Part shown: one piece after another, positions 29,404-40,600 of the stretch
How positions within the stretch are numbered: the stretch's first letter is position 1
Layout of the letters: every line of letters starts with the position of its first letter
DNA from: Bryobacteraceae bacterium
GTDB lineage: Bacteria; Acidobacteriota; Terriglobia; Bryobacterales; Bryobacteraceae
NCBI GenBank assembly: GCA_019748195.1
Contig: JAIEPW010000054.1
Coordinates: 1 to 64,000 of the forward strand
DNA length: 64,000 nucleotides
Direction of reading: 5' to 3'
Notes under the pieces: model-generated
The model's input: only the letters and a program-made list of their open reading frames with translations
Databases searched by the model: none
What the model was told of the DNA's origin: nothing
Position numbers and translations under genes: made by a program

Positions 29404-29452
29404 TTATTTAGATAGGTGTCCAGTACGGGTGGAAGACCAGCGAAGGCGTGCT

Positions 29453-30559
29453 TCACGACAGGCGCATCTTACTGCGCAGGAACTGCCGCTCGATCATGTA
29501 GTAGGAAAGAGTTGCCGCCAAGAGAGTGGCAGCCAGCCGGACGGGAATGAGATACTCCGGGCCCAAGTGGAACCATGCGAGCTTCCTGGCATCGATCGCA
29601 ATCGCCGGGTTATGCCAAAGGTAGAGTCCGTAGGAAATCTTGCCAACCCACACCAAGGGAGCAAAGCCCAGGATCGCGGTAAGCCATTCGTTTGATAATT
29701 CGGCCGCGGCGATTAGCACCGCACCGAGGAGGGAGGCCACCAGAATCCAGAACTGGAAGGTGGACGGTTCATCCGCGCCCGCGGTTGCCGCGATCGTCAG
29801 CCAGGCCGCCATGGCGGGGACTGCCGCATAACCCGTGTACCGGGCGAGTGCCACCCGGCGCGGGTCCGGCAGGTTCCTGAGGAAGAACGCGAGAGCGCAC
29901 CCTGCAAGAAGTGCGTCCGACCGGGTATCGGTTCCGCAGTAGGTGCGCAGTGCCGGTGCTCCCGCCGAGGAAAGCGCAAATCGCCAGATGGCCGAGCCGG
30001 CCATGGCGGCCAGACAGAAGGGAAGCATGCCCGCTTCGCCGCGTTTTCGCAGGAGGAATAGCAGCAGCAGGGGCCAGATTAGGTAGAACTGCTCTTCCAC
30101 GGAAAGCGACCATGCGTGGCCGAAGACGCCCAGGACTTCTCCTTGAAACGCGGCTACCCAGTTGGCGACATAGAATATCGTGTATCCGGCGCCAAGGTAT
30201 GTAGTTCGAGCGTTCTCCGCTGTTTGCGCGACAGAGGCGTAGATACACATCACGGCAATCATCACGATCAGGGCCGGAAGCAGCCGTAGCGCGCGCCGGG
30301 CGTAGAATCGCGAAATACGAATGGCAGATGTCTGGTCGCGCTCGGCCATTAGAATTGAAGTGATCAGATATCCGCTCAAAGTGAAAAACAGATCCACTCC
30401 GACAAATCCGCCTGCCGTGTACGGAAGTCTGGCGTTATGCGCCATTACAAGGAGAATCGCAATTGCCCGTAGACCGTCGAGTGACGGGCGGTAAGCAAAC
30501 CGGACTGCTGCGGCCCGCGGCGCCGTCGCCGACGGGGCAGGTGTCGCTGAGGCGCTCAT
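29453..30559 (-). CDS. Integral membrane acyltransferase, family 3 (OafA/YrhL type)
   Basis: The protein has 368 residues with about ten hydrophobic segments. The N-terminal signatures YRPSLDGLRAIAI, VGVDLFFTLSGYLI and RFYARRALRLLP define the acyltransferase-3 family. HAWSLSVEEQFYLIWPLL is the second conserved block. These enzymes O-acylate sugars or macrolides at the membrane. ATG at 30559 overlaps the stop of the upstream NRPS (ATGA), so it is coupled to the assembly line. It could acylate the peptide/polyketide product or the surface glycan, and the location does not decide which. The spacer to the next NRPS (29404-29452) holds nothing recognisable. Confidence 0.9.
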   Translation of the reverse strand: MSASATPAPSATAPRAAAVRFAYRPSLDGLRAIAILLVMAHNARLPYTAGGFVGVDLFFTLSGYLITSILMAERDQTSAIRISRFYARRALRLLPALIVMIAVMCIYASVAQTAENARTTYLGAGYTIFYVANWVAAFQGEVLGVFGHAWSLSVEEQFYLIWPLLLLFLLRKRGEAGMLPFCLAAMAGSAIWRFALSSAGAPALRTYCGTDTRSDALLAGCALAFFLRNLPDPRRVALARYTGYAAVPAMAAWLTIAATAGADEPSTFQFWILVASLLGAVLIAAAELSNEWLTAILGFAPLVWVGKISYGLYLWHNPAIAIDARKLAWFHLGPEYLIPVRLAATLLAATLSYYMIERQFLRSKMRLS

Positions 30560-33500
30560 ATAGATAACGACTGCGGTGCGACAGCGTCCCTGGCGGAGGT
30601 CTTTCGTTGATCCTGGATCTCGCGCAGTATGGACGTGAGAACCGGGACCAGATCGCGGACTTGGGGATCCTTGACCATCGCGCCGTGATGGCCGGGTATT
30701 TCGCGGACTTGCAGACCCGGGACCAGCGGTCCCCAGCCGTTCGTCGCGTCCGGGACGATGCCGAAGGGTTGCTGCGCTGCCCGGAACAGGACGACTGGTC
30801 CGTCCCAGGGTTGGGGATCATACTCGCGCCGGGCTGCCAGTCCAGCGCGTTCCACTGCTTTCAATTCCGAAGGAATGCGCGCCTGTAATCTGCTTCTCCA
30901 GCGGTTGACAAGCTTTTTCCAGGAACGCCGCAGGATTCTCCGGAATCGCTGTGCCTTGTCCTGAACGTAAGCCGTCCGGTCAGTGCCGCGCCGCAGGTTT
31001 CCCAAGTGCAAGTGCAGGCGGAAATGAAGACGGTTCCACGACCGGCGCCAGCCAACATTCCCCGGGAGCCGTTGGGGGTAGCCAGGACCGAAGGTGTCGA
31101 AAAGCGCCACCAGGGCTACTTCCCGGTTGAGGGCCGCGAGCTGGCGACCCATTTCGTAAGCCACCAGCCCGCCGAAGGAGGACCCCCCCAGATAGTAGGG
31201 TCCGTTCGGCTGAAAGGTAATCAGTTGCTGGATATAGTGTGCGGCGATCTCCTCCACACGTTCAATCAGCCGCTCCCGGCGGTACATGGCGGCCGCCTGG
31301 ATTCCGTAGAAGGGTTGCTCCAGACCCAGATACTTGGCCATGTGGAAATACTCGATAACATTCCCGCCCACTCCGTGAACGCAGAAGAATGGAGGCCTGC
31401 TCCCTTGCGGCTGGATGGGAACCAGGCAGTCCCAGGGCGCCTGCCATCCGTCAGCGTCGAGTACTCCCGCGAGTTGTTCCACCGTTGGGGCGGAAAATAA
31501 TGTCGCTAAAGGCAGTTGCTTCCCGAAGCGATGTCGCAATTCGCTGAATAATCGCACCGCCATCAAAGAGTGGCCGCCCGCCTCGAAGAAATTATCCCGT
31601 ACGCCCAACTCGCGGTTGTCGAGCACCTGTTGCCAGATCGGCAGCAGAGCGCGTTCCGTGGACGTCCGTGGCGTCGCGGGCTGATGAGCGTGGCCCCCGC
31701 TATCCGGCCTGGGGAGCGCCTTACGGTCGATCTTGTTGTTGTGCGTGAGGGGCAGCCGGGGGAGGAAAACGAAGGCCGCGGGCATCATGTAATCAGGTAG
31801 CTTTCGCCGAGCCAGGGCGCGCAGCTCCACTTCCAGATTGGCATTCGGTACTGTGTTGTCGGAAACTACATAAGCCGCCAGCCGGACGTCTCCGGGGCGA
31901 TCCTCGCGGGCGACGACGACGACCTCACGCACCCGCGCATGCAACCGCAGCGTGGCCTCGATTTCACCGGGCTCGATGCGGTAGCCATGAATCTTGACCT
32001 GGTCGTCGCTGCGCCCCAGGTAATCAACCAGCCCGTCCGCGCGGTAGCGGGCGCGATCGCCGGTGAAGTACATCCGGGCGCCGTCCGTTCTGCCGAGCTC
32101 GGGAAGAAATCGCTCCCGGGTCAGCTCAGGGTCGGTGTACCCGCGCGCCACCCCGGCGCCGGCGATATACAGGTCACCGGCTACACCGATGGGTACGGGA
32201 TTCAGGAACTCGTCGAGGATGTAAAGCCGCGTGTTGGCCACCGGACGGCCAACAGGAACGGGGGCGCCCTGTTCGGGCCCGACGTGAAATCCGATTGAGT
32301 AGATGGTGGTTTCAGTGGGCCCGTAGCCGTTCCATAAGGCGGAAGTGCGTTCTCGAATCTGACGAGCGAGATCGGCGGACAAAGCCTCGCCGCCGGAGAT
32401 CGCCCGCAGCGCTTCTCCGCCGCGCCAGCCGCCCTCCAACAGAATGCGCCAGGCAGTAGGCGTAGCCTGTAACACGGTAGCGCCGGTTTCCCGCAACGCC
32501 TTTTGAATCAAGGCGCCGTCACCGGCCGACCGCTTCGGCATCAACACCACGCAGGCCCCGGCCGCCAAAGGCAGCAGGAGCTCCATCGCGGCGATATCAA
32601 ATGAGATAGTCGTGGTCGCCAGGACCCGATCGTGCGCCGTCAGCCGGTGTTCGCGTAGCATTGCTGCCAGAAGACTCACCACCGAACGGTGCTCGATGAG
32701 CACACCTTTGGGACGGCCGGTCGAGCCCGACGTGTAGATCACCTGGCAGAGGTTGTTAGGTCCGGCGGAAGACGGACACGAAGTCGCCGGTTCCTTTTCG
32801 ATTCGATTCCCGTCGCGGCAGAGGCTCACCACGGCGAGACCCGCCGGGGCCTTGCCGGCCGTTTCGGAGGACACGACCACGATCAGGGCGCCGGCGTCTC
32901 TGAGAATGTATGCGATCCGGTCGGCGGGCAGATCGGGATCCAGGGGAACATAGGCGCCCCCGGCCTTCAAAATGCCGAGCAGCCCGGTAAGAAGCGTCTC
33001 GGAGCGGTCCAATAGCAACCCTACTCTGCTTTCAGGTCCCACTCCGGCGCGCCGCAGGTAATGGGCGAGCTGATTGGACCGGAGATCGAGTTCGCCGCAG
33101 GTGATTCGCCTGTTCCCGTATTGGACGGCGTGCGCGTTGGACCGTTGTCGGAGTTCCTTCGAGATCCAGTCATGCACTGTCATGTCGGGAACCGGGGCTT
33201 CCGTCGCGTTCCAGTCTCCGGTAACAAGTTTCCGCTCCGCCGCGCTCACGACCGGAAGTTCCGCAACCGTCCGGCTGGGATCATCGAGGATCGCCTGCAG
33301 CAGGGTCAGGTAGTTAGCCACGACCCTTTCGATGGTTCCGTGATCAAACAGGTCCGTGTCATAGTCGACGTTGACCCGGAGCCCTTCGGCGCGCTCGATG
33401 ACATAGATATTCAGGTCGTACATCGACCCTGGCGTTTCCGAAGGCAATGAGGTGACGTTCAGTCCACAGAAGCCCATCGGCTTCACGAAATCCTTGTGAT

Positions 33501-34599
33501 AGTAGAAGATCGTCTGGAAGAATGGGTTCAGGTTCCGCGCCCTTGCGGGACGCAGCGTTTCCACGATTTTCTCGATCGGTGTGTCCTGGCGGGCGAATCC
33601 TTCCATCACCGTGGCCCGCACTTCGGCGAGAACTTCTTCAAAGCTCTGCCGCGGATCGAGGGTCGTGCGCAGCGGAAGCATGTTGACGAAGAAGCCGGCA
33701 AGCGGCTCGGTTTCCGGCCTTGTGCGATTGGCGATAGGGGCCCCCACGACCAGGTCGCGCTGACCGGTGTAGCGATACAGCAGGATTTTGTAGGCCGCCA
33801 GCATGGTCATGAACAGCGTTGCGCCGCGCTGGCGGCTGAAGACCTCGATGGCCTCGAACACCCGCCGGGGGAGGAGCACGGAATGGATGCGGCTGCCGGA
33901 AGTCGACTGTTCGGGGCGGGGCCGGTCGGCTGGGAGAGTGGTCACCAGCGGCGCTCCACCGAGCTTCTCCTGGAAATAACGGTAATTGTCCTGCATCGCC
34001 GGCGACGACACCCGTTCCATTTCGGCCAACGTGTAATCCACGTACTGCCACTCCAACGGTTCCAGGGGGATCTTCTCATTGGCCGCCAACGCGGGGTAGA
34101 TCTGGGCGAACTCCCTCATAATGACGCCGATGGACCACCCATCCGCCACGATGTGGTGAATGGTAAGAAGGAGCAGCCAAGCCTCGTCTCCGAGGCGCAG
34201 CAGCGTGGTTCGCAGCAGCGGGCCCGACTGCAGATCGAATGGCGTCCGCGCTTCCCGCTGTGCCGCCGCGATCGATTCCGCGTCGCGCTTGGATTCCGGG
34301 ACGGTTCGTAAGTCGAGAACCTCAAACGGCGTGGCCATCTCCGGATGCACTACCTGTACGGGCTCACCGTTGTGGGCGGTGAACGTGGTGCGCAGCGACT
34401 CATGTCGCGCGACAATTGCCGCGACCGTTCGTTCCACCAACCCTGGATCGGCTGGGCCTCGTATGCGGAACCTGGCGGCGATGTTATACGCCGTACTCCC
34501 GGAATCCAACTGGTTCAGAAACCACAGCCTTCGCTGGGGATAGAAGGCTGGAAACGCTTCCACGCTTTTCTTTGTTGCGACTGGGCGGGCGTCAGTCAT
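30556..34599 (-). CDS. Single-module NRPS with terminal thioesterase: C-A-PCP-TE
   Basis: The protein has 1347 residues. C (about 15-450) has an intact HHIVADG at 148-154. A (about 470-970) contains YTSGSTG, FDIAAMEL, YGPTETT, FTGDRA and NNKIDRK. My hand-read specificity string is DIMQIGGIYK, which I cannot assign. The PCP has Ser1011 in AGGHS. TE (about 1065-1347) has Ser1141 in GSSFGG and the LFDTFGPGYP aspartate, and closely resembles the TEs at 2834 and 18898. ATG at 34599 lies 20 bases after the KS-AT-ACP-AMT-C-A-PCP stop. It is therefore the natural acceptor for that protein and would add one amino acid and release the chain. Confidence 0.93.
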   Translation of the reverse strand: MTDARPVATKKSVEAFPAFYPQRRLWFLNQLDSGSTAYNIAARFRIRGPADPGLVERTVAAIVARHESLRTTFTAHNGEPVQVVHPEMATPFEVLDLRTVPESKRDAESIAAAQREARTPFDLQSGPLLRTTLLRLGDEAWLLLLTIHHIVADGWSIGVIMREFAQIYPALAANEKIPLEPLEWQYVDYTLAEMERVSSPAMQDNYRYFQEKLGGAPLVTTLPADRPRPEQSTSGSRIHSVLLPRRVFEAIEVFSRQRGATLFMTMLAAYKILLYRYTGQRDLVVGAPIANRTRPETEPLAGFFVNMLPLRTTLDPRQSFEEVLAEVRATVMEGFARQDTPIEKIVETLRPARARNLNPFFQTIFYYHKDFVKPMGFCGLNVTSLPSETPGSMYDLNIYVIERAEGLRVNVDYDTDLFDHGTIERVVANYLTLLQAILDDPSRTVAELPVVSAAERKLVTGDWNATEAPVPDMTVHDWISKELRQRSNAHAVQYGNRRITCGELDLRSNQLAHYLRRAGVGPESRVGLLLDRSETLLTGLLGILKAGGAYVPLDPDLPADRIAYILRDAGALIVVVSSETAGKAPAGLAVVSLCRDGNRIEKEPATSCPSSAGPNNLCQVIYTSGSTGRPKGVLIEHRSVVSLLAAMLREHRLTAHDRVLATTTISFDIAAMELLLPLAAGACVVLMPKRSAGDGALIQKALRETGATVLQATPTAWRILLEGGWRGGEALRAISGGEALSADLARQIRERTSALWNGYGPTETTIYSIGFHVGPEQGAPVPVGRPVANTRLYILDEFLNPVPIGVAGDLYIAGAGVARGYTDPELTRERFLPELGRTDGARMYFTGDRARYRADGLVDYLGRSDDQVKIHGYRIEPGEIEATLRLHARVREVVVVAREDRPGDVRLAAYVVSDNTVPNANLEVELRALARRKLPDYMMPAAFVFLPRLPLTHNNKIDRKALPRPDSGGHAHQPATPRTSTERALLPIWQQVLDNRELGVRDNFFEAGGHSLMAVRLFSELRHRFGKQLPLATLFSAPTVEQLAGVLDADGWQAPWDCLVPIQPQGSRPPFFCVHGVGGNVIEYFHMAKYLGLEQPFYGIQAAAMYRRERLIERVEEIAAHYIQQLITFQPNGPYYLGGSSFGGLVAYEMGRQLAALNREVALVALFDTFGPGYPQRLPGNVGWRRSWNRLHFRLHLHLGNLRRGTDRTAYVQDKAQRFRRILRRSWKKLVNRWRSRLQARIPSELKAVERAGLAARREYDPQPWDGPVVLFRAAQQPFGIVPDATNGWGPLVPGLQVREIPGHHGAMVKDPQVRDLVPVLTSILREIQDQRKTSARDAVAPQSLSI

Positions 34600-34619
34600 A
34601 CCAAAATGCGGAACAGTGC

Positions 34620-37600
34620 CTACGTAAGTTCGATGCGATATTTTGATCGGGCGGGGGACAGGGGCCGGCCGGCAGCCCCGGTTGTAACGGAGTCTTCCTG
34701 AAGGGCGCCGGCCAGCCGTGCAATGGTGCGGTGCAAAAACATGGAACGGGGCTGGAGCGGAATTCCGGACTTGGAGGCTCGCATCGCGATCTGAAAAACC
34801 AGGAGAGAGTCCCCGCCCGCTTCGAAGATGTCGTCATCGATTCCGATTCCCGGAACCCGCAGGACCTCCCGCCAGATCTCCACCAGCCGGGTCTCCAACT
34901 CGTTGCGGGGAGTCCGCGCCGGACGCGCGGCCGGCGCCGCGCTGTCCGCGAGAGGGGGAAGGCGCTTCCGGTCCAGTTTTCCGTTTTGGGTCAAGGGTAA
35001 ACGCTCCAGAATCATCAGATGGGCCGGAACCATGTACCCTGGCAGACGCCCTGCAAGAGCACTTCGAACCGCCGCCGGATCCAACACATTCCGGCCGGAG
35101 GGAACCAGGTAAGCAACTAACCGCCGATCCCCCGGGTGATCCTCACGAACGGCGGCGGCCGCGGCGCTTACCCCAGGGAGCTGCAACAGCGCAGTCTCGA
35201 TTTCCTCGAGCTCCACACGGAACCCGCGGATTTTCACTTGGCTATCGAGGCGCCCTAAACACAGAAGAGAACCGTCAGGGGTAAACCTGCCCAGGTCGCC
35301 GGTCCTGTACATTCGCGCGCCGGGTTCAAAGGGATCCGGAACGAACTTCTCGGCGGTGAGGCTCGGATTTCCCAAGTAGCCCCGCGCCACTCCGGCGCCC
35401 GCGATGAAAATCTCGCCAGGCACGCCGACGGGGCATGGAGCGCCGGCAGGATCCAGAACGTAAACCCTGGTGTTGGCGATGGGCCTTCCTACCGAAACTT
35501 CCTCGTCCTTGTCCAACCGTCCGCAGGCGGACCAGATCGTGGTTTCCGTGGGGCCGTACATGTTCCACAGCTCGCGGCAGCTTCCCGCGAGTTGAGCCGC
35601 CAGCGCGGAGCTTAACGGCTCACCGCCGCAAAGAACCTTGAGCCGGCGGTCGCCCTGCCACCCCGCCTCGATCAACATGCGCCAGAGCGTCGGAGTTGCC
35701 TGCATGACGTCGGGCGCCGAGTTTGCCACGAACTCGAAGAGCTGCATTCCGTCGGCGAGCATCCGCGGGCTAGCGGGGATGACCCGGCCTCCCGAGATCA
35801 GCGGAAGGAACCACTCCAGAACAGCGATATCGAAGGAAATCGTCGTGACGGCCAGAAGTGACTGGCCGGCCTCAAATCCGGGCCTTTCCTGCATGGACAG
35901 CAGGAAGTTGGTGAGCGAATGGTGCTCCACCGCCACACCCTTGGAGCGTCCGGTTGATCCTGAGGTGAAGATTACGTAGGCCAGTTCTGACGGCGAGCGG
36001 GGATGGGCCGGATTCCTATCGTCGGAGGAAGGCGCCGGGCGCCCCTGATCCACGGCCAGGACGGTTGCCGGGCTTTCGGGAACCAGGGACAGAAGATGCG
36101 ATTGCGTCAGCACGACCAGCGGGCGCGCGTCCTCGAACGCCATCCGGTTTCGCTCCACCGGGTGGGAGGGATCCAGAGGTACGTAGGCGCAGCCTGCCTT
36201 CCAAACCGCGAGCATGCTAGCCGCCATCTCGAACGAGGGCTCCAGCAGCAGCGCCACAAGGCCGCCCGGCACCGCTCCCATCTCAGAAATCCGGCCAGCG
36301 AGGCGGTTGGCTTCGCGGTTCAGATCGCGATAGCTGTAGTCCCGTCCCTCAAACGTGACGGCTGTGGCGTGCGGCGCCTCCGCGGCCCGCAGTTCGAAGA
36401 GCTGGTGTGCGCGCAATTCGCGAGGAAAAGCACGGTGCGTCTCATTGAAGCCGCGCACAATGCGGGTGCGCTCTGTCTCGTCCAGCAGGGGCAACCGTTC
36501 CAGCGGCAGCTCGGGCGACCGCGCAGCGGCATCAAGAAGGTGCTCGTAGTGCCGCAGCCAGCGCTGGATTGTCGTAGCGTCGAAAACCTCGGAGTTGTAA
36601 TCGCAATCCAGAATGAGCCCGGATCTTGTTTCAATGACGTTCAGGAAAATATCGAAGTTCACATATCGCTTGGGGCTCGGCTCGAAGGCCGAGCGCAGCC
36701 CGGCGAACTCCTGGTGGTAATCGACGCGCTCGACATTGAATTCCACCTCGACCAGGGGCATGCGTCCCGGAATGCGGGTGAGGGGCAGCTTCGGGATCAG
36801 TTCGCCGTATGTGTACGGCTGATTTTCTTGTGCCTCCAGAAGCCTACGCCGCGTGTCCGCCAGATGTTCCCGGAAAGACATGTTCCCAGCCGTCCGCGCA
36901 CGCAGCGGCAAGAAATTCACGCAATGTCCAATCAGCCCGGCGGCGCCTTCCACGGACTGGCCCGCAGCCGGAATTCCCACCGGGAACTCCTGCTGGCCCG
37001 CAAGCCGGAACAGCAAGGCTTCGAAACCGGCCAGTAGAGTGGCGAACAAAGTCGCTCCCTGGCTTGCACCCAGCTTCTTCACGCTCCGGTAGACCGCTTC
37101 CCCAATCGTGCGCCGCTCGGTGGACCCCCTGTAAGTCCGATTCGGGGGGCGCGGATGGTCGGCCGGCAACTCGAGTGCCGCCGGAACCGCTGCGTACTGG
37201 CTCAGCCAGTAGCCTTCAATCTCCGCGAAACGGGGGGAACTCCGCCGCGCGACTTCTTGCCGGGCGTAGGCTGCGTAACTCGGCGCGTCCTCCATCTCGG
37301 AATCAGTTGCTCGGCTGAACCGGGCATAAAGCTGGCTGAGTTCTTCGAGCAGCACGTTGAATGACCAGCCATCGCAAACGATGTGATGGGCGGTCAGAAA
37401 GAGGACATGTTCCTCGGGATCAAGCTGTGCCAGACTGGCTCGCAGCAGCGGACCCGCTGTCAGGTCGAAGGGCGTCTCTCCCTCCCGGACCACCATGGCG
37501 GCCAGTTCCTGATCCCGCGCTTCGGGGGCAAGACCGGAAAAGTCGACGCTTTCCACATTGATCGCAAGACGGTCCGCGATCACCATCGACACGCCGTCGC

Positions 37601-40600
37601 TGGTAAAGGTTGCGCGGAGGGCATCGTGCCTTCGCACCACTTCTTGAAGAGCCTGGCGGAGCGCGTCCTTGTCGAGGGGGCCGCTCAAGCGCAGCGTGGT
37701 GGCCTCGTTATAAGCGCAGTTGGCGTCGTCCCCCATTTGGGCGGCGAGCCAGATTTCCCTCTGGGCGCTGGTGACTGGGGCGACTTGCTCTTCCGCGGCG
37801 GCCAGCACCATCGGTGTGTTACGCTCAGCGCGGGCAACGGGGTGGCGATCCGGCAGCCATCCGCCTTCTTGCATCTCGGCGGCGCCATCGCGGAAGGCAT
37901 CGATCACTGCGTCCACGTCCGCGTCCGTGTGAGCAGCAGTCAGGTAGCAGGGAAAGCCCTCCTGAAGGTACACGCCACGCAGCCGCAAGTGGAAAAAGAG
38001 GAGGTTTGCCAGCTTGGCGTCCTCCTGGACGCGAACGAACATCTGGGAGCCGAAGTTGGGCATGCGCAGCGGAAGCTCGTGCCCGGCCAGAATCGCATTG
38101 ATGGACCCCGCCAGCCGGTCTGCCCGCGCGCGGATTCCGGACCAGAACTCGCTGGGCTGCTTGCGCAGGAAGGTCAGAGTCGCGTGAGCGCCTGCCATTG
38201 CCAGCGGGTGCCGGATGAAGGTCCCAGCGAAGAACGTGACCCCCTTGTCGGGGAACGAGTCGTCACCGTATTGCCAAAGGCCGCCGTCGAAAGTGTCCAT
38301 GAATTCCGCACGGCCCGCAACCGCTCCGATCGGCATGCCCCCGCCGATCACCTTGCCGTAGGTAGCCAGGTCGGCGCGAACTCCGTAAAACTCCTGAGCG
38401 CCCTTGAGGCCGGTGCGAAATCCGGTGATCACTTCGTCAAAGACCAGCAGAATCCCAGTTTGACTGGTCAGCGTTCGGAGCTCCGTGATGAACTCGCGCG
38501 GTTGAAACTCCGGCCGCCGGCTCTGGATCGGCTCCACCAGAACAGCCGCGATTTCCGGGGCTCGGGCGCGAATCACCTCTAGCGCTTCGGGGGAGCCGTA
38601 CTCGAGAACGATCACGTCCTCGACGGCTCGCCGGGGAATTCCGGGAGCGATTGGAAACGAGCGCGGCTGCCCTTGCGCGCGCGTCCCGCGAACCAGAACT
38701 TCGTCGAAATTGCCGTGGTAATCCTTGGCGAAAACTACTACCTTGTCCCGTCCCGTAACCGCCCGCGCCAGCCGCATCGCGGCCTGTACGGCCTCGGATC
38801 CGGTATTAACGAAACTGGCCCGGTCCATTCCCGTCATCTCGCAGAGCATCTGCGCGACTTCTCCCGCCAGCGGCGTCATGGGTCCGATCTCAATGCCACG
38901 CTGCAGTTGCGCCTGCAGGGCTTCAGTGACAAAGGCGGGCGAATGTCCAAGAAAATTCAGGCCGAAACCGTTGAGCAGGTCAATGTACTCATTGCCGTCC
39001 ACATCCCACAGGCGGGAGCCGCGAGAACGGTCCACCCAAAGCGGATAAACCATTTCCTTCCAAAGCCGATTGAAACCGGAAACGGTGCGCGGATCGGCGT
39101 GGCGATGGCGGTGCTGCTCCGTCAGGCGCTTCGATCCCACGGTGCGCTTGGTGTAGCAGGCAATGAGTTCCTCCAAGTGCTGCTGTTGGCGCGGGGTCAA
39201 CTCTGTTGCGGACCGGTCCGCCGGGCGGAAGCCACCGAAGGCGGTCAGGTCGGGTTTCGGGGCCGCCGGATCCGGCTGGGATATGCTTGCGAGTCCCGAT
39301 GGAATCTCAGCGCCGTCGGTGCCGAAGGTGATCTGTCCGGTGGTCGAGCGCAGGACCTGGAGCTGCTGCTGCATGAGATCCAGTTGACGTGCGATCAGTG
39401 TCTCCACAGCTCCGGCCGCCGGTTTCGCCGACGGCACCAGCGGCTCGAAAACGGGTGCCGGGGGATCAGCCGGCGGCGCAACGGCAGAGGCCTTGGCGTC
39501 CACGGCAAACCGCTCCGCCGGGAGCAGCTCATCCAGCCGGGCGGCGATAGCCTCGATGGTGGGCAGGCCTTCCAGCAATTGCCGCATCGTGATCTTGACC
39601 TGAAAAGCGCGTTCAATCTCACGGCTCACCTGGGTGAGGAGCAGGGAGTCGAAGCCCAGTTCCAAAAAACTGGCAGCCGGATCCAGGTCTTCCAGGGAAA
39701 TGCCAGACAGCTCGCTCAGGCTCTCCTGCAGCTTTTTCAGCAGGGTTGATTTCCTACTGGTCTTAAGTTCGCTTGGTCTCATATCGGCCTCCTCCACCCG
39801 GTGGGAGGACTCCAGGGCGTCTTGCCCCGCACGCGATTCCACGAGATCACTCTTCGCCTCCACCCAGAAGCGCTTGCGTTCGAATGGGTACGGGGGTAGC
39901 GGAACGCGCCTCCCCCCTCCGCGGCGGACCTTGTCAAAATCAACCTCAACGCCTGCCGCCCATAGCTGGCCGGTGGCAGCAAGGAAAGAATGGTGGTCGT
40001 TTCCCCCGCGGTCCGGATGGTCCAAAGAAGACAGAATCACCCGCCCCGACTTTGGTTCCGCCTGCCGGGCAAGAGTGGAGAGCGTCTGTCCCGGCCCGAC
40101 CTCGAGCAGAATAAGGGTCTTGTCTTCGCACAGTCCCTGCACCGCCTCATGAAAGTAAACCGGCTGGCGCAGGTGGCGCGCCCAGTATTCCGGCGACCGG
40201 GCATCCTCTTCGGTCAGCCATGCACGGGTCACGCAAGAAAGAATGGGGATGCGGGGCGCGTTCAGCGCGATCCCCCGTAAGAAGTTCGCGAATGGCGCAA
40301 CCACGGGGTCCATCATCGTGGAATGAAACGCGTGGGAGGTATGCAGTCGCTTAACCGCAACGCCTTCCTGATTTAGTTTTGCGGCCAGCCGGTCGATTTC
40401 CGGTCCCGCGCCCGCCAACACGCATAAAGAAGGTCCATTACTGGCCGCAAGCTGGATCTCGGGGGTTAGCAGGCTTTCGACCTTTTGCAGCGGCAGCCTC
40501 ACGGAGAGCATTCCGCCTCCCGGAAGGTTCTCCATCAGACGTCCCCGGGCGGCGATAATGGCGATCGCATCCTCGAGCGAGAACACGCCGGAGAGGCAGG

